The translations under genes and the position numbers were made by a program. The notes beneath the pieces are model-generated. The model saw nothing but the letters and a program-made list of their open reading frames with translations. It ran no database searches and was not told where the DNA came from. From Xestospongia bergquistia (Eukaryota; Porifera; Demospongiae; Haplosclerida; Petrosiidae), in NCBI GenBank assembly GCA_963965975.1, contig OZ014414.1, positions 4,067,501-4,131,500 of the forward strand: a stretch of 64,000 nucleotides of DNA, written 5' to 3'. Below, piece after piece: positions 25,238-39,193 of the stretch. Position 1 is the first letter of the stretch. Each line of letters begins with the position of its first letter.

Positions 25238-28200
25238 TTACCTTGACAATTTGTCACTGTCTTCATCTGACAGTTTGTTTCTCTTGTCATGTCTGGAACT
25301 TTTTTTAGAAGATGGAGAATGATGATGATGCCGGTGACTTCGTGAAGGTGATTTTGACCGATACTGTGACTGCTTTTTTTCTTTATCATAACCATCTTTT
25401 GATGATTGACTAGAAGAAGATGACTTTCTTGATAATTCATTTGTTAGAATTCGCTGTGGAGTAACTACTTTGTCTTCTCTTTTCTCTTGATGTTCTTTCT
25501 CATAATGTTTATCTGTTTTAGAAGAAGATTTAGATGAGGACTTTGTTTTCTCAGAGGACTTTCGTTCATCTGAAGAATGATGTCTATAATGTTTGTCATC
25601 ACGATGAGATTTAGAAAAATTCTTGTTAGAGGATGAAGAGTGAAATGATCTCTCACTATCTCTCCTTTCTAAAGTAGACTTTGGAGATACAGTTTCAGAG
25701 ATGTCCCTACTAACAGAGTCCCATTTTGAACTCTTTCTTTTCAGCTTCCCTACTTCTTGTTTTGGTGGTTGATAGCTACAAATTATTTCACCTTTAAATG
25801 TTGCAGTTACTTGATCTGGATCAAGTATCGGTGAGGACTCTTTCTCTTTCATTGGATGGGGAGTGTCATCAACATCACTATCTGAACCATATAGCTCATC
25901 AAGACCTGGAAAATGTACATGTATTTGGTGTATATTATTACAATATCTATTAATACATGAAATATGTGTACGCTGTTCAGATTGACTTTGATCCTTGACT
26001 CAATGTTATACTCAATGTGGAAGGAAAAGTTTGCACCATTTAATAGCCATTGTAGTACCACTTACATTATCAAATTGTCACAATACCTTCACAGGTAAAG
26101 GTGCTTAATAATGGTTTAAAATATCTTGTTAAGCAAAAACAACAACTAATCACGGCGAAAGACATAAAGCTACACCTCTAATTCATTGGCATCACTGTAA
26201 TTATATTAAAAATTCCGCAAACTACATACAAACAATATATACAGTGTATGTGTACTTAGTTACCTAGTGTATTCCTTTCAATTGAGTGATCTTTTGCTCC
26301 TCCTATAATAAAATATAATTATAACCAAGTACATTAGGTAGTCATGCATTGTACATATATACATTATGTCATATTACATGTAAAATTACATCAACTCCAA
26401 ATGTACATGTAGGATATCCCACATATACACTTATATATGTATACATACCACCCAGTACAATGTATAAGAGCCAAACCATGAAATAACATTACCTGGAGAA
26501 TGTGTGTGTGTGTAATAGGTTGTGATCTATCAACATGAAACTCAATATTGCCAAACACCAACCACAGATGCGCACATATAATACCTTATTTAACTGGTCA
26601 AGACTTACCAGAATACTCTTCAAGTGCTTCTCTAGCCAATACCTTCATTTCTGCTGTGGTTACCTCTAACAATATCTCAGTAAGAGTTTGACGAACTTTA
26701 GTAATCTGCAAGCATGCATAAAAGTTTATACATGTACAACAAAGACAAACAACCATCTATCAAAACAATGTGGATATGTACAATACACATATTCTCCCAT
26801 ATGTGATGATTTCTACATGTACAAGGTCACTAGAGGCCATATTACTGAATAGAGCAACTATCAAGACAATTTGTAATGATGTATTCATGGGTTCAACATG
26901 TGTCTTTCTTACCACATCAAATTGTTTCTCCTCTTCATCATCACTATCTTTAATTCGTCTATGCTTTGTTTCCTCATTCTGGTAAATGATGACAACATAC
27001 AATAACACTACAAAGTACTACAACATTCAGTTTACATTCATTATAGCAGTACATTAAAAATGTACTATACAGATATTTAGTATTCACACAAGTTTTGTAA
27101 GTAATTCCTTTACATACACAATCAAAATTTTGCTTTGAAAAAAAAAAAAGGCCCATTACATTGTGTTTACATATAAATTGTACCTTAAATACAATAGTCT
27201 AAATGTAAAAAGAGTGTGAACAACATGAAAATATGTGTGATCAAAGAGTTGACAAGTTAAACAATTGTAAAAGTACTTCTATAACTGCTTCAACAGCAGT
27301 GACGTTGCAGTAAACATAAAGATTAGTAACAATAGTCTAGTATTAATGAAAGCAGCAAGCAGCCAGCAGCATTGCAGTAATGCTAGTTTCTGAAGCTTTA
27401 CTGTAGAATCAGTCGTGTTTATTGTCATTGTTAGAGACAAATTTCATTGCAATTTACATCTCATCTGGGACCATAGTATTAACGACTTTTAATAGTTGCA
27501 TAAAATGGTAGAATAAAATACTGGACGTGTATATACACGTGATCTTAAATACTGACCTAACATTAAAAATAGAAAAGGATGTTGTATACTATTAATCACA
27601 TTTACAATGTACGCAAAGGTATGAACTCCTGGTATATGTGACATAGTAAAATGCATAATTTAGCTTTGGCAACAATAATTGAGACATTCTTCAGTTTCAA
27701 GATAAAATACATACATATTATATGGAGTTTGTGATACAAAAAATTACATCGAGGAGAACTTGTTGAACAAAAACTGAAATTTACCTAGAAAGTGGCAGCT
27801 TCTATGCATACATTCTACATGTAAATTTTCAATAATACAAGTAATACAACATGTATCTAAAAGTCTTTTCTTCAATATTACATGTACATGTAGATGTATT
27901 GGCACATGGACATGTATGTTGACAATACCATGAAGCATGATATTACACATATGTTCCTTACTCTCGTGGGAGATTGAGATAGGCTTCTCTTTCTGTAATG
28001 AGGACTATGGCTTCTTCTCTTTTGTGTCTCATATTCTCCTGTCTCTTCTGGTTCATCCACTTCATCCTTCCAACGAGGGTGCTTCCTTTCATCTTGTTTT
28101 GAAGATTCTTGTATTGAGCGCTCCATATCTTTTACCTTCTTTTTTTCTAATCTTTCTAACTCTTCTTTTAACCATTTAGGAAGACCTTTCTGTTGTAGTT

Positions 28201-31108
28201 GAGCTATAAATAGAAAAAAGCATTTACATATAGCATCATCTAAATGTACACATACACATATAACTGCACAATTAAACAATTCATGTCTTGCTTCTTACAC
28301 GTAATATGTAGTACAAACTTGTAGAACAGTAAGCCAATGAGTCTTACTATCAAGTAATGCAAGTATTTAATACTCACCTAGCGCATAATTTACCATTGGT
28401 GGCAAACTAGATTGTTGTTGTTGCTGATATGGTACAAAAGCTTCCGCACTATAATCTAATGAGCTACTACTAGCTATCATTTGTTCTCGATAAGGAGGAG
28501 CCATATATGATTGATCATGTTGAGGATAAGGTACATCATGATGTGAAGGAATAGTAGGTTCTTTGTTTCTGCCATGTCCATAATCCACTGACTGTATATT
28601 GCTAAGTATAGATGAGTAGCCATGACCATAGTCATATGAATCAATGTTGGAGTCACTAGGAGGATGAACTGGTTGAACAGATTGCTCTGACCAGTATTCC
28701 CGGTACCCCTTCTCTTCATAAGATGATTGTGACTGCCATTCAGGATCTCTAGTGAATGGCCTCTCCTCATAGCCTGCTCTCCTGGGATAGTCTGATGGAG
28801 CCTCATGAGGAGTTCTCACATAGTGAGACGAATACTCATCTGAGTAAGGCACTCGATCATCTCTCCAAAATGGTCCACCTTTTCTATCAGTATGCGGTTC
28901 ATTAGAATGCACAGTTGGAGGATAACCCTCTTCAGAGTAGCTATAACGATCCATTGGAGTCTTATCAAACTGATTACGACCAGTTGATGCATGTAGAAAA
29001 TCGTGATGTTTATCACCTGCTGACCGGTGATCTGTATGTGGTGGTACATGAGACGGTGTTTCTGTAAATTGTCTTCGATATTCAGCATATTCGCTTGGAC
29101 TAGGATACAATTCTGTCTGTTTGGAAGTCTCCTTTGTATTCATTCTGTTACTGCTCTCTTCATCACTATCACTCTCATTCTCAAGAAGAGCTGCCATTTT
29201 CTTCGTTGTATCATCTTGCTGTACATCACTCTCTACTTCCTGGATATTAATACTTTGTGTATCTGTTTGTTGGGAATGTGTCTCACTCATTTCAGGTTTC
29301 TTTAGTCCTTGTAAAACTTGCAATTGAGTCACTATCTTGCCAAGTGATTGAAGCATTTTAGTAGCATCTTTAGGAGCAGACTCTTCAGAAGTATGCACAT
29401 TGTTATGAGTAGGTGCTGTTATGGATGAGGTTACTGTGGATGAAGAAGATACAGTCACGGCAATTCCAGTATCTTCTGTAATATTTGGGTTGCTACTTTC
29501 AGGAGACAAGAGATCTAAGCCTGGTATAGAACGGGACCTAGTACGTTTGTCAGTATTATCTATGAAATAAAATACCTGTGTAAAAGTATGCTCTTGTAGC
29601 CATCTACAACTATACTTGATAACTTAAAGACTTCATTATTTAACATACAACATCTTTAAAAGAGATTGATCATTTTCCCCTACATTTAGATGTGATCAAA
29701 CAACTACTTGATATGTACAACATAGTTCTTAAAATTGTTATGTACATACACTTACAGAGTGCATTATTATTGTAAAGAAAAATGAATAAAAAAGCCATTA
29801 CTTACCCTGGGATTGTACAGGCTTATCTACTAAATTAGTATTGTCTTGTGATAATAAATGGCTTGTCTTCTGAGCAATTACATCACCAAATGTCTCAGAG
29901 TGAGTACTTGTCTCTGTGGCATCACCAGATGACATTTGAGATTTATCCACTAATTTTACTGGCAAACTGTGCTCAGTTAATGATTTATTAGAAAGACAGT
30001 CAGTACTCTGTTGTCCTTGATAAGAAAAAGAAGCTGTAGAATGTAATGGATTACTAACACTAGAGGATTGTTGTCTGTTGTTATACTGCTGGTCTTCTTT
30101 TAACAAAGACTCAGGACCTTGAGAAGGTATTTTCCATGAAGTGTGTTGCTGTGATGCTGGATTAGGTACATTTTGATACTGACTCTGCTGGTGTCCATCA
30201 TATGATTTAGGAGGTGTGTTAAAATTGGTACTCTGATATGACGAAAAGGGAGGTATTGGTGGCTGCCAGTATTGTTCATTTGGTGGACCATGACGTCCGT
30301 AGGCTTCAGGATATGTGGGATAGGATTGAGTCTGAGGGTATACAGGAGGATGCTGAGGATGAGATGGATGTTGTGGAAGATGGGAGGGAGGATGTGAAGG
30401 AAATTGTAGAGGTTGGGAGGTAGCATGTGGAGGTTGGGAGGTAGCATGTGGAGGATGAGAGGAAGGCTGTGGAAATCCAGAAGGAGGATGTTGAGGATGA
30501 GAGGAAGGCTGAAGAGGATGGGAAGAAGGTTGCAGAGGGTGTGATGGAGGATGTGAAGGATGGGAGGGATGCTGTGGAAAATGGGAAGGTGGTTGTGTTG
30601 AATAAGAGTGAGATGGGTAAGGAGGTTGCGGAACATGAGAAGTAGTTTGTTGAACTTGTGAGTAATAACTGGTTTGTGAGGGAGAAGGATATATTGCAGC
30701 TTGATGTTGTTGATAAATGATTGGTTGCTGCTGTTGTTGGTAATATTGTTGTTGTATTTGTTGTTGCTGCTCCATTAATTGTCTTTGTTGAGCCCATTGT
30801 GCAGCTTTAGCTGCCCATTCATTACTACTATCACCTACATGTAATGTACAAAGACATCAATGACATATATTGAAGTAGATTTACTCTAGTTATGTCAAAA
30901 AACCTAGAATTAATGATTAAAACAATACAATTTAGCTCAACAATGATACACATACAGATATAATACATAATACATATACATAATATATGTACAAGTATGT
31001 CTTACCTGGTTTAGTTACAGTAGCAGGGACATTAGCTGGTACTTGTGGGGGTGTAACATACTGCTGCCAGTAGTTAAACTGTTGACCATCACCTTGTTGT
31101 TGCCACAT
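25238..31108 (-). CDS. PNISR: PNISR-like arginine/serine-rich nuclear protein
   Basis: Exons, 5' to 3' on the minus strand: 31108-31006, 30834-29806, 29559-28378, 28203-27962, 26978-26913, 26705-26609, 26302-26264, 25905-25238; 1141 aa in frame. It starts MWQQQGDGQQFNYWQQY, then NEWAAKAAQWAQQR (compare human PNISR WAALAQAWIAQR). Next come a long Gln/Pro/His-rich region, a Glu/Tyr/Ser-rich region, the conserved GLPKWLKEELERLEKKK (human LPAWIREGLEKMEREK), an acidic DSDDEEE stretch, LTEILLEVTTAEMKVLAREA (human LTEILLDVTDEEIYYVAKDA), GSDSDVDD, and a Ser/Lys/Arg/His-rich C-terminus with RS-like dipeptides. PNISR is a nuclear-speckle protein linked to pre-mRNA splicing. The human protein is about 805 aa; the extra length here is mostly low-complexity sequence in the second and third exons. 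Confidence 0.88.
30340..30625 (-). repeat. Coding minisatellite (His/Pro-rich) in PNISR
   Basis: Tandem units encode QPSSHPLQ, SQPPHAT and HPPSHP-like peptides. The 20-nt-scale unit GGTTGGGAGGTAGCATGTGG is repeated nearly exactly at 30411-30460 on the + strand. Such arrays vary in length between alleles. Confidence 0.8.
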
Positions 31109-32096
31109 ACTAATACTACAAATGTATATACAGGAAGACAACTTCAAACAAAATTTTGTCCTTCACCAAATAGTTGAACAACAAATTGCTCCATGAAGTA
31201 CTGCTATACGTGACAACTTATATTGCTAGCTAATTATACAACTATGCGGTATACCAAGTAAAAGTGCTTAAACTATTGACCACTGTCATAACTATACAGC
31301 AGATTATACTAATATAATGTAATCATTCTTGGGGCAAGCCTGATAAACAGTTACTAAGTTACTTTAATGAACATTACAGCATAATTATAATGAAATCAAG
31401 AACTATAATTAACAAGGAGGATAAAGGAATTCAACATATATCTTCTATCATTCCCACAATAAACACATTAACAAGGAAGTAATCAACAAATACCATTATT
31501 GTAGCAATTTACCAAATTTCCCAGAAATAAGCTATTAGAACTAACAGATATGTTTATCTTTAGGAGTAATAAACTACAAAGTAATAACATGAAAACAACA
31601 AGTGTCCTAAAATAAAACTAAGAGAATAATTCCACTATTTTAACTAAACTTTCAATAACTTAATCAATGCAATCATAGATATTAAAATTGAACTACTGTA
31701 ATATCTATGGTGCAGAAGGGTTCACACATGTCATAATAAAATACTCAACCAGAATGAACCTGTATTAATGTTATACCATGTGTAAAGTCAGTCATCACTT
31801 TTCTGAGCTAGTTAATTTTGACATATTTCTTTATTATCATAAAAACATACTATCCAATATTACACAATAATGAATACTATATCACTATACATTGATATAT
31901 ACATTATATATTTAGTACTGGAAATACTAACCAATAAATTCTGAATGATATTTATGGCCTTTTGAGTTGGGAGTATCCACTAATTCCAGTATCTTCATTA
32001 ATATAATACACACGTGAGCTGTTAAGCCATCTGACAATGTAAAATTATTTAAGGGCGTGTCAAGTTTCGTTAAATAAGAGACTTGCAGTAATCAAA
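31109..32096. promoter_or_regulatory. Divergent region between PNISR and COX6A
   Basis: PNISR (minus) and COX6A (plus) diverge here. A minus-strand acceptor lies just before the PNISR ATG (about 31115), and a donor-like TTG/gttagt near 31930 could end a 5' UTR exon of PNISR. The start sites would then lie near 32000-32060. No ORF is supported. The assignment is inferred from gene orientation. Confidence 0.4.
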
Positions 32097-32465
32097 ATGG
32101 CAACTGTTTTCAGACGCTCAGCGACTCGTTTCTTTTTTCTTTGGAAGAATCAAGGCTGGAGAAGATCAAGTACTTTTGCTAATCTCTACAAAGCTGAGGA
32201 GGAACATGCATCCAAGACAACTTCATTATGGAGGAATATATCTCTCTTCATAGCAATACCAGGATGCCTTGCTGTGGCTGTTAACGCTTATAAAGCAGAA
32301 CAGGAACATATACATCATATTGAAGAACACGGACGACCAGAATTCCTTCCTTATGCTCATTTACGTATCCGAGCTAAGCCATTTCCTTGGGGTGATGGTA
32401 ACCACTCCCTCTTCCACAACCCTCACACTAATGCTCTACCAGAAGGCTATGAAGAGGAACATTAA
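32097..32465 (+). CDS. COX6A: Cytochrome c oxidase subunit 6A, mitochondrial
   Basis: Single-exon 122-aa protein. The N-terminus (MATVFRRSATRFFFLWKNQG) is basic and hydrophobic, as for a mitochondrial presequence. Residues about 44-67 hold the membrane helix (WRNISLFIAIPGCLAVAVNAY). The C-terminus carries the family signature RPEFLPYAHLRIRAKPFPWG, followed by DGNHSLFHNPHTNALPEGYE. The subunit sits on the intermembrane side of complex IV and stabilises the dimer. This is the only clearly intronless gene in the window. It points away from PNISR and converges on NOP53. Confidence 0.97.
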   Translation: MATVFRRSATRFFFLWKNQGWRRSSTFANLYKAEEEHASKTTSLWRNISLFIAIPGCLAVAVNAYKAEQEHIHHIEEHGRPEFLPYAHLRIRAKPFPWGDGNHSLFHNPHTNALPEGYEEEH

Positions 32466-32885
32466 TGGAATATTTAGTACTGTACTGTTGGCATTGATAT
32501 AGGCTATGATAATAGTAGTAGGATTATATCATTATAATGTACACGTAATTAGTAATTCATTTTCTCAAAGATAAAGTTCATATGATGGTGGGCTTTGAAT
32601 TATACTGTTCTCTTTACCAGTTTGTTGTAGTTGTTTAGCTGTATAGGTTTGTTGTGATAAAACATACTTATGTCTTGAGAGCCATTAATACAACGTATGT
32701 ACCTGATGCCAACATAGCTATATATCTATAGCTTGGTAAAGATTCATTAACAAATGAGCAACCAAGTATTTATGTACTCAGTGCTTTGAACATAATTATA
32801 TTTCTTGTTTTAATACTCAATGTTATGATTGAACAATGTCACTATGTCCACAACATCTATATACATTGTAACTAGAATTAAGACA

Positions 32886-35800
32886 TTAAGAATCCAAGTC
32901 ATATGATCTGCTCTCCACCCACTTTACTCGTGGAAAATTCTTTCTATATCTACACAATTATAAAAATTGGATAAAACACCTTAATTGGTATTACCTAATA
33001 GATAATTAGAATGTCCTAACAATTTAAAAAGGTCACATTATCTTAACAACACCCTTCAATTGATTTACATCACTCATAAGATAGTGTGTGCATTAATTGT
33101 GGTTCACCATGTACAATTATACATGTGAAAATAAAATACCTTGTTTTTGTCTTTGGTCCAGTTGGCTCTGTCATATTTCGTTTCTGCAAGCTTTTGAATC
33201 GATCACGAATAGATCCCTTTTCAGCCTAGAATGAAATCACAACCAACAAAGTCATCAACAACTTTTGTAGTTTATCTACAATTATTTCGCATGTAATAAT
33301 TTGCTAATCAGCTATATTCTTTAATCCAAAATTTTTGTACATTTGGTATCAAGAAAATATTAATAATCAAAGCAGAAAAATGGCAGGTTCTTCCCACATA
33401 ACCACTGACTTAGCTATTAAGCACACTTCTTACAAAAACATTTGAAACAAGTGCTTACATATTACAAAGTTATTGTACAACCATTTTGTACATGAATTTT
33501 AAAAACCCAGTATCCATGAAGATTAAGAATTAGTAAAAGACTATAAACATTTTGACAACACTTTTTTGACATGTCTTCAACCACTGTTAGCATGTTTTTC
33601 CAAAAGTGGGAGTACAATATTAACATTATAAACCTATACACACATACATAAATAGGTTTACACAAATAATCTCAGACCTTAAGCATTCTTAGAGAACTAC
33701 ATAACTCTGAACTAAGTTGAACATCAACGAGAGGTTTTTGATATCTACATCGAGAAAGTAAAAATAAAAATGACCAATAAAAGTAGAGGTGATGTACTAT
33801 TATTTGATGTAGCTACATGTAGCTCTATAATATTGTGAATAATTAACACAAATGTGCATGTAGTATGTATTCTGCTAATAAATGTTTAATGTGATTTGTC
33901 TCTCATGTTTATTAGAACAGAATGATTAAACTAAAGCACTAACATTGTACATGTAAAAGTGCATTTATAAGGGTGCCAAAGAACACTAGTCTAAATAATG
34001 GTATTATACTAACATGCACATTGATTGCAACACTTTTAAGGTGTGAGGAGTGGCCACTTTAACCTCACAACGCTTCAATTTTTCATAAATTTTCCTCCTT
34101 ATATAATGACATGATATATTTTCATAACAATACCTATGTTTCCCAATTCTCTTTGTTCTGTATAATTCAGAGAACTCTTTCCTCTGCTTTCTCTTAGCAA
34201 TCCTCTCCTCTGTTAATCTTTTCTGAGCAGCAATTTCTTTTTTTAAAGAACGTAATCTAAGAAATATGTTCAATTATTACATGTACTATATGTACCTATT
34301 ATACACAACATTATACTACTATACCTGTAAACATCTGCAAGTCTTATCTTTTCCAGCTTTTGTTTCTTTTCAAGCAATATCTGAAATATAGATACACAAG
34401 AAAGAGAGAAATGACAAAGTAAAAGTAAATACAAAATCTCGTACTTATGCCTGGAAATTTTGAGGATTAAAGTTTTCATGAGTTTCATAAATTAAGATAT
34501 TTGCAACTTTTTATTAGCGAAATGTTGCAGTATCAAATGGGCAGCTAGATGCCTTGAACTTTAGTTCATGAAAATGGTCAATTCAAGTAATTCACAAAAT
34601 TTTATTCCTTGAAAATTAGTGATCTTGCTAATTCACTATGTCTTTAAACCAAATAGCATGTGTTTTTGTCATAACATAGATATTTAAGTTACAGTGATAC
34701 TTTGTAGATTTTACTTACAGCCTGTTTCCGTAATTTTTCTTTCCTTCTTTGTTGGTTAGTCTTTTTGTTAGAGGCAAGAATAGGTCTTTTAAGTACAGGT
34801 ACTGTTTCTGTTATTGACTCATTTATTTCTTCATCATCTGATTTTCCCATTCCATCTAGGCCCTCTGACATTTCCATTATCCATTGTCTCTTGGAAAGGA
34901 GAGACAAAATAATGAGATAATTAGCATGTAGTCTATTATAATATGATTACAGCTTGTCAAATATTGCAACAAATTATGCTGGTGCCTTAAATGCCTTTTC
35001 AATATAGATGTACATCTTCATAATTAAGATCCTATTCTATTATTCAGTAAGACTTGACTTTGCATGATTCATTGACATAAGTGGATATAGGATATATCTT
35101 TAATGGTTAAGCTTTGATCCTAGTCATACCAAACATTTCCTGATAGTACATCTATGAACTTCTAGCTTCAAAATATAAAATCTGGATAAAGTACAAAATG
35201 ACAAGCTGGAATCAAGAGGTTGTACATGCATAGAAAAAACTTTGGTTGTTCATGATGTTCCTCTAGGTATAAACTTGTATTAGTATGTAGAAAAATAACA
35301 CAGGGTTACACAAACAAAAACCTTATGATAGCATTGGTAGACTCACTTCTATATCTTTGTGGTCCATCTTTGTCATTTTGAGTTTCTTGTTTAACTTGTG
35401 AGTAGATTCCAAATATTTCTGTTCAGATGATGTGGCTTTCTGCAGCAAATACTACAGAAGAATCATTAAAACATAACATTACAGTATGCATATATTACAT
35501 GTATTCAAAGTTTCAAACATCAATATACATATTATATGGATTCAAACATTAGTGCTAATATAACCACATTTGCAAGGTTTGTCTTGAAATTATATGTAAA
35601 ATAGTTGTGACACAAATTACTGAAACACACACATACAAAATGTTCTAGAAATCTAGTGGGATAGATCTACATCAAAATAATACAAAAAAAGAAAGCAACA
35701 ATAGCATATATCATCATTAAAAATAATAAATTGACAATGTAAAGAAGACTATTAAGACTGCTTAGACTGGACTACCATAAAAAATTGATCATACCTGATG

Positions 35801-38771
35801 ATCCCTAAAGGTTGGGTTATAAGACAAGCCAGAATGAGGAAGTTCCAAATTTGCAAAACCAGATGGCTTTTTGAAAGTACCAGGACGCTAAAACAGACAA
35901 AAGAAAAAAATCCTGACAAGTAACAAGACAATCTTTATAATCACAAAAACATAAATATGTATACATGACAATTGCATGTAATGTCGCTTTTGTAAACATT
36001 AATGGATCATAATGTTAATGTAATCAGATTTTCTGAAATGTTAAATATAAAGTAAAGTGCTCTACACAATCTTCAAATACTTGGCAGAGGAGTGGCTTAT
36101 TTTTGTATCTTGCTATAGTTGGTTATTTATCAGGGTATTACAAATATGTAAGAGATCAAAGCTTCAATCAGTAGTCATCTCAAACTAATTTCGTTCATCA
36201 ATTTTGAATGTTGTATATGACAATACAACGCAAGTGAACATACAAGTATAGATACATAATATGTGGCCCAAAACAATCTTAGGACTACCTGGCATGCTTC
36301 ATATGCCTAGTGGAAAATGTTATATCACTGGTACTTCAGTTACCTTAGTTGTTACATTCACTGTCTTTTGAAATTTAAAAGATTGATTTCCAGTATCTGA
36401 AATGACACAACCTAAGTCATATAATAGTCAATATTAGATATACATTATAACTATTAGTAATCCTTGAAAAAAGGAAACATTTACGTCTTTCTATGACTTA
36501 TCACCAAATATTAGAACAAGATAGATATTTTTTTAAAAAGGAGTGTTTATTATTCCTTTGTTTTTGCCTCTTTTTGGACTATTTTCCAACAGTTCCAACA
36601 GCTTTTAGCTTACAAAAAGTCGTAACATTTATTAGCCTCTTTCTTAGCCATCTTGCTTTCACAGTTGTAAACTGTTTGTCTAAATGTGCTTGACCTAGTG
36701 CTATAATAAATGCTTAATCTGCTCTTGAAATAATTATTGCTGGGGTATGTTCAATAGAGGTGTCGCTACTCTATATTATTAACCACTATTACACGTAATA
36801 TCAGTTGATACTAGGTGTTTAAACCAAGCAGGTATTTGTTTGAGGATTATTGTATGTAATAGCATACTTATATACTACTACTGAGATAACAAAATATTTA
36901 CAGCTAATAGACCATAAAGGTACATAAAATTTCATATAAATCTTTGTTCCTATACAAAAGCCAACCAATATTCAAACATACTGGTATTACATATATCCTC
37001 ATGGCTTTACTTCTATACATGGGTGGATGATGTTTCAGATAACAACAAACAAATAGTTACCTTCTGGATAGACACTCCAGATATCATATGATCTGTTATC
37101 GTGTAATAAGCCTTTTCTCAGTGACTTAAGACCACGTTTCTTCACATCCTTTGCCACTGTATGATTGACGTGTCTATATAACATTTCTTGAGGGACATCT
37201 ATTTCATCACTAGAAGAATCATCAATCTGTTCTACTTTCTTCTTGTGTCTTGGTGGTGGTAAGAAAGTTGGCTTGTTAGAATGCAAGTTGATTTCACTTT
37301 TCAAATGCTGTAGACCATATTTTTTAGAACATGTTTCATGTTCTGAGAAAAGAAAGTTTTTTGTAATAAGTACCTTGTTTTTTCAATGGCTCTATGTCAA
37401 TCCAATAAATGAATGTAAACAAATGGCAATGATGACAAAAATATCATCCCTATTCATAGCTAACAATAAAAATTAAAAATAATAATCACCAGAATATATG
37501 TACTTCTCCCCAAATGTACATGTAAAACTTAAGTCTTAATAAATAAATAAATAAATTCTCAAATTCTAAATGTATGTTATAAAGCAACATTAACAAGTAC
37601 ACATTGACAAATAAAGTAAGAACTATTGTAATATAATAATGTCACAAGTCACAACAATATATGCAGTACATTATACATGTAATAAGTGTACAACTTACCA
37701 TCTAGAGATTTATTTTCTATTATAAACAACTGTTCATTTCTTTTGTCACATGCCTTTGTGCTAATAAACAAAAATAATTTATAACTACTAAAAATTTAGT
37801 TAACATAGATATAACAACACATGTTTTATTCATTATGTAGTTTTGAAATCTACATGTATTTGTGCTCTTAATATAAAACCATTTGACCTATTTCATGGAA
37901 TGTATCGGACATCATGAAAATGTAGGGTGGACTTAGTATTTGGGATATTACATGTATCATTTACAGCAAATGGCTTAAACAAAGTTATATTGTGCAGGCT
38001 CATTTTAAAAAAATATAACAAAAGAACTCGCTATATACTGTGAGTAAATTTAAATAATGTCTTTCCCACAAATGAATGTTTAGTGATAAGCTTATATTGC
38101 TTGTTATGTTGCTTTTTTTAAAGCAACTTTTGTAATTCTTATTGACCAATTTACATTATCCCCCTTCCTCCAAACATATTACTAATTCAGATAAATAAAA
38201 AGGCATTGATAACCTACACACATTTGCCAACAATTTTTAGGGTCTATGGTATAAGAAATCTGACTAGTTATGACATGGAGAGGACAAGAAGGCAATGCTA
38301 TAACAATGTTAATTCAACACAGCTTATCCTGATAATGACTACACAAAGCAAAATTTGGGATATTACCAGAAACATGAAAAACACTGTACAATATTTTGAT
38401 AAAATGTCCTTAACATACTGCCTGCTTTAACGGTCCAGACACCTGGCTTCTAAAAGCCGGCACTTCTTATAGAAGTCACTACTTTGAAGCATTGTTATGT
38501 TTTAAGACTTATATTTTAGTGTAGATCTATTATATACAATAGACAAAAAAAGTATGGACTTCTACCAGACCTCTAGAGCCATCATAAAATAATCAACCCT
38601 ATATCAGTACTGCAAGTAAATATTCCCAGATTATCCACATGTATTCCATTGTCAAAAAATAAAGTACAGTACAGGGAATTACCCCAGTACTTCTTCTCGT
38701 CTGTGCTCAGCTTCACTTTGTTCTAGATCTGTAAGATCACAATGCTTTCTCCATTTCTTCTTCTGCTTCAT
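32886..38771 (-). CDS. NOP53: Ribosome biogenesis protein NOP53 (GLTSCR2)
   Basis: Exons, 5' to 3' on the minus strand: 38771-38683, 37760-37699, 37342-37061, 36396-36344, 35887-35795, 35451-35347, 34889-34719, 34380-34325, 34256-34134, 34097-34010, 33225-33140, 32943-32886; 421 aa in frame. Landmarks against human NOP53: KKKWRKH near the start, NEQLFIIEN (human NEKLFFVDT), RSYDIWSV (RPFYDLWAS), SGLSYNPTFRDHQ (GASYNPSFEDHQ), KTNQQRRKEK (KTEQQRRREK), a basic helical region, KGSIRDRFKSLQKRNMTEP (GNILRDRFKSFQRRNMIEP) and a terminal KWVESRSYDLDS. NOP53 is a nucleolar factor needed for late 60S maturation, where it docks the exosome. The start is fixed by an in-frame stop upstream of 38771. The first exon overlaps another ORF on the same strand. 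The exon 34097-34010 relies on a weak acceptor. Confidence 0.88.
36253..36330 (+). repeat. Dispersed hairpin repeat, copy 4
   Basis: TGGCCCAAAACAATCTTAGG, then ACTACCTGGCATGCTTCATATGCCTAGTGG, in an intron of NOP53. Same order as copies 6 and 8. Confidence 0.65.
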
Positions 38772-39193
38772 TTTCTTCCACCTCACCGGTCACCACGTTG
38801 TACAGCAAAGTGAAGGTGTGGCATTTCGAACACCCTCCCCTCCCGCCCCATCCGGCAACAACTGTAAAATAATGATATATTAATGTAATGTCATATTATT
38901 GTAATACCAGAATGGATTAACAACTGATAGTTTGAAGTGCTGGTACAGTTTCAAAGCTCGTAGAGATGATATGAAAGTTTAAATGCACGTGTTGATATTT
39001 TCATACCCTTGCATACCTAGCCCCTCCCATCTGGAATCAATATCCTCCTCAGAAAAGTGGGTATGGAAGCTGTTATTCCTGTATGATCTGATTAAACTTT
39101 CTGGTATAGCATGATTACACTCCAACCTGAATATGGTTCCAGTGTGGTCTGTGGTGCTCTTTCCCTCCAGCCATTTATAAAATTTAATTGTTT
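38737..39193 (-). CDS. Unrecognised protein, C-terminal part, overlapping NOP53 exon 1
   Basis: Two exons join in frame: 39193-39017 (59 codons, phase 1 at both ends) and 38861-38737, ending in TGA. The joined peptide runs from an acidic/aromatic start (TIKFYKWLEGKS) through FRLECNHAIPESLIRSYRNN and HFSEEDIDSRWEGL to VVAGWGGRGGCSKCHTFTLL, then TGEVEENEAEEEME. The composition is clearly protein-like, and the CSKC-x-F-TLLY region could bind zinc. I do not recognise the family. The stop lies inside NOP53's first coding exon, giving a 35-nt overlap in a different frame. No in-frame ATG precedes it back to a stop near 39228, so at least one 5' exon is missing. It may lie beyond the neighbouring Death/lysozyme-like gene, or translation may start at a non-AUG codon. 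Confidence 0.55.

Noticed and set aside
30100..30797. Long ORFs in other frames over the PNISR repeat
   Set aside because: Shadow frames produced by the low-complexity tandem repeat; the PNISR frame joins neighbouring exons correctly.
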